Assembly: GCA_009924965.1 (NCBI GenBank)
Contig: RFQN01000065.1
Location: 1-7,804 of the forward strand
DNA length: 7,804 nucleotides
From: Verrucomicrobiota bacterium
GTDB taxonomy: Bacteria; Verrucomicrobiota; Verrucomicrobiia; Opitutales; UBA953
Reading direction: 5' to 3'
How positions within the stretch are numbered: position 1 is the stretch's first letter; every line of letters begins with the position of its first letter. The position numbers and the translations under genes are program-made. Below are positions 6,979-7,804 of this stretch, one piece after another. The notes beneath the pieces are model-generated. The model did no database searches and was not told where the DNA came from. It saw nothing but the letters and a program-made list of their open reading frames with translations.

Positions 6979-7804
6979 TCACTTCCGGCGCAGCTCGTCG
7001 ATCTTGGCTTGGAGCTTGGCCGCTTGCGCTTCGGCGTCGCCGAGGGGCGTAGGCGCGACGACTTTTTCGCGGGTGTAGCCGGTGAAGGCCATCCAGCGCC
7101 CTGCGCGGAACTTGCGCAGCGCGTCGACCTGCTGGAAGAGCGGGTCGGCCTTGAGCTTCGCGAGCGGTTCTTCGGGGGTTTCGAGGCCGATGCCGGTAAG
7201 GATGGTGCGCGCCATCAGCAGGTGACCTTCGTCGCCAGGGTGGACATGGTCCTTGGAGAAGACCTCCGTCCGCTGGTCGCGCGCCGCGCGCATCGCCGTG
7301 TGCAGGTCGACGACTTCCAGACCCGGACGGGCGAGCGTCTTTTCCCAAGCCGCGTAGGCGGTCAGCACCGTGTCGTAATTGAATTCCCCCGCCTTCGTGG
7401 CCGCATCGTAGATCGGCGGAGTCACCAGGATGATGCGCTTCACGCCGGCTTTCTGGCACGAGTCGAGCAAGTGGTTGATCCCGTCCTTGAAGGCTTGGAA
7501 GCGCTTTTCCTCGAGCGGCAGGTAGATCCCGTCGTTCATCCCGTAGCAGGCGAAGACCACGTCGGGCTTCATCTTTTCGAGCACGCGCGGCAGGCGCTCG
7601 GATAGGCAGGGCCGCGCGAACTTGCCGCCGGCGTGGCCGGGTTCGCTGAGGCCCGAGACCGTTTCGCTGGACAGGCCGAGCGGATAGATTTCGAAGCGTG
7701 CCTGCGGGCGGAACCGCTGCAGGTAGTAGTCCATGAACGACACATAGCCGCCGCCTTGCGTGATGGAGTCGCCGAGGACGACGATCTTTTGGTTTGCGAG
7801 CGAG
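6979..7804 (-). CDS. SGNH/GDSL-family hydrolase (esterase type), N-terminus beyond right edge
   Basis: The frame is open through the right edge, giving 274 visible residues; the true start and any signal peptide are outside the window. A GTG at 7743 opens the frame internally but starts after the catalytic serine, so it is not the real start. Numbering visible residues from the edge, block I GDSITQGGG has Ser13, block II has Gly43 in GLSSETV, block III GMND has Asn90, and block V KDHVHPG has Asp185 and His188. All SGNH catalytic and oxyanion-hole residues are therefore present. Family members are serine esterases that often remove acetyl or acyl groups from carbohydrates. A tail of about 60 residues after the hydrolase core contains an FRAGRWMAFTGY segment and a charged, Ala-rich helix that may be a short coiled coil. 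The FG-GAP gene starts 12 bases downstream, suggesting one transcript. Substrate is not known; carbohydrate deacetylation is an inference from context. Confidence 0.9.
   Translation of the reverse strand, partial: SLANQKIVVLGDSITQGGGYVSFMDYYLQRFRPQARFEIYPLGLSSETVSGLSEPGHAGGKFARPCLSERLPRVLEKMKPDVVFACYGMNDGIYLPLEEKRFQAFKDGINHLLDSCQKAGVKRIILVTPPIYDAATKAGEFNYDTVLTAYAAWEKTLARPGLEVVDLHTAMRAARDQRTEVFSKDHVHPGDEGHLLMARTILTGIGLETPEEPLAKLKADPLFQQVDALRKFRAGRWMAFTGYTREKVVAPTPLGDAEAQAAKLQAKIDELRRK

Overview
The window looks like part of a high-G+C chromosome (roughly two-thirds G+C by eye). It holds six protein-coding genes, all on the minus strand and tightly packed; the longest gap is 109 bases. The mix suggests a member of the PVC group: a secreted SGNH hydrolase, a many-repeat FG-GAP/VCBS protein, a GH99-like glycoside hydrolase and a small exported c-type cytochrome domain. 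Verrucomicrobiota (Opitutales-like) seems likeliest and Planctomycetota second. This is an inference from gene content; no marker gene is present. No tRNA, rRNA, CRISPR array, insertion sequence or phage gene was seen.

In transcription order, from high to low coordinates: (1) 7804-6979, SGNH/GDSL hydrolase whose N-terminus lies outside the window; (2) 6966-4969, exported protein with nine DxDxDG-type FG-GAP/VCBS repeats; (3) 4909-2705, Cu+-type P1B ATPase (CopA family) with YHS and heavy-metal-binding N-terminal modules in place of the usual HMA domain; (4) 2595-1543, zinc-dependent NADP(H) alcohol dehydrogenase of the YahK/CAD type; (5) 1534-473, exported GH71/GH99-like glycoside hydrolase; (6) 403-1, N-terminal part of an exported cytochrome c-domain protein that continues past the left edge and contains a CIACH heme site.

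Genes 1-2 (12-base gap) and 4-5 (8-base gap) are probably co-transcribed pairs. The hydrolase, the FG-GAP protein and the GH99-like enzyme fit cell-surface or periplasmic glycan processing. The copper ATPase and the dehydrogenase are general stress or detoxification functions that appear interspersed, with no visible copper regulator beside them.

Two observations stand out. First, the CopA-like ATPase keeps its membrane, phosphorylation and hinge motifs but lacks about 48 residues of the nucleotide-binding domain. The missing piece would contain the SEHP and GxG ATP-binding motifs, and the gap is exactly in frame, so this is either a disabled or altered pump or an assembly collapse. Second, five back-to-back heptamers of the form CCGTNNT sit in the gap between copA and the dehydrogenase gene. 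They resemble the short tandem heptamer repeats known from cyanobacteria and overlap a misleading upstream start codon. I did not find a convincing undescribed multi-gene system.
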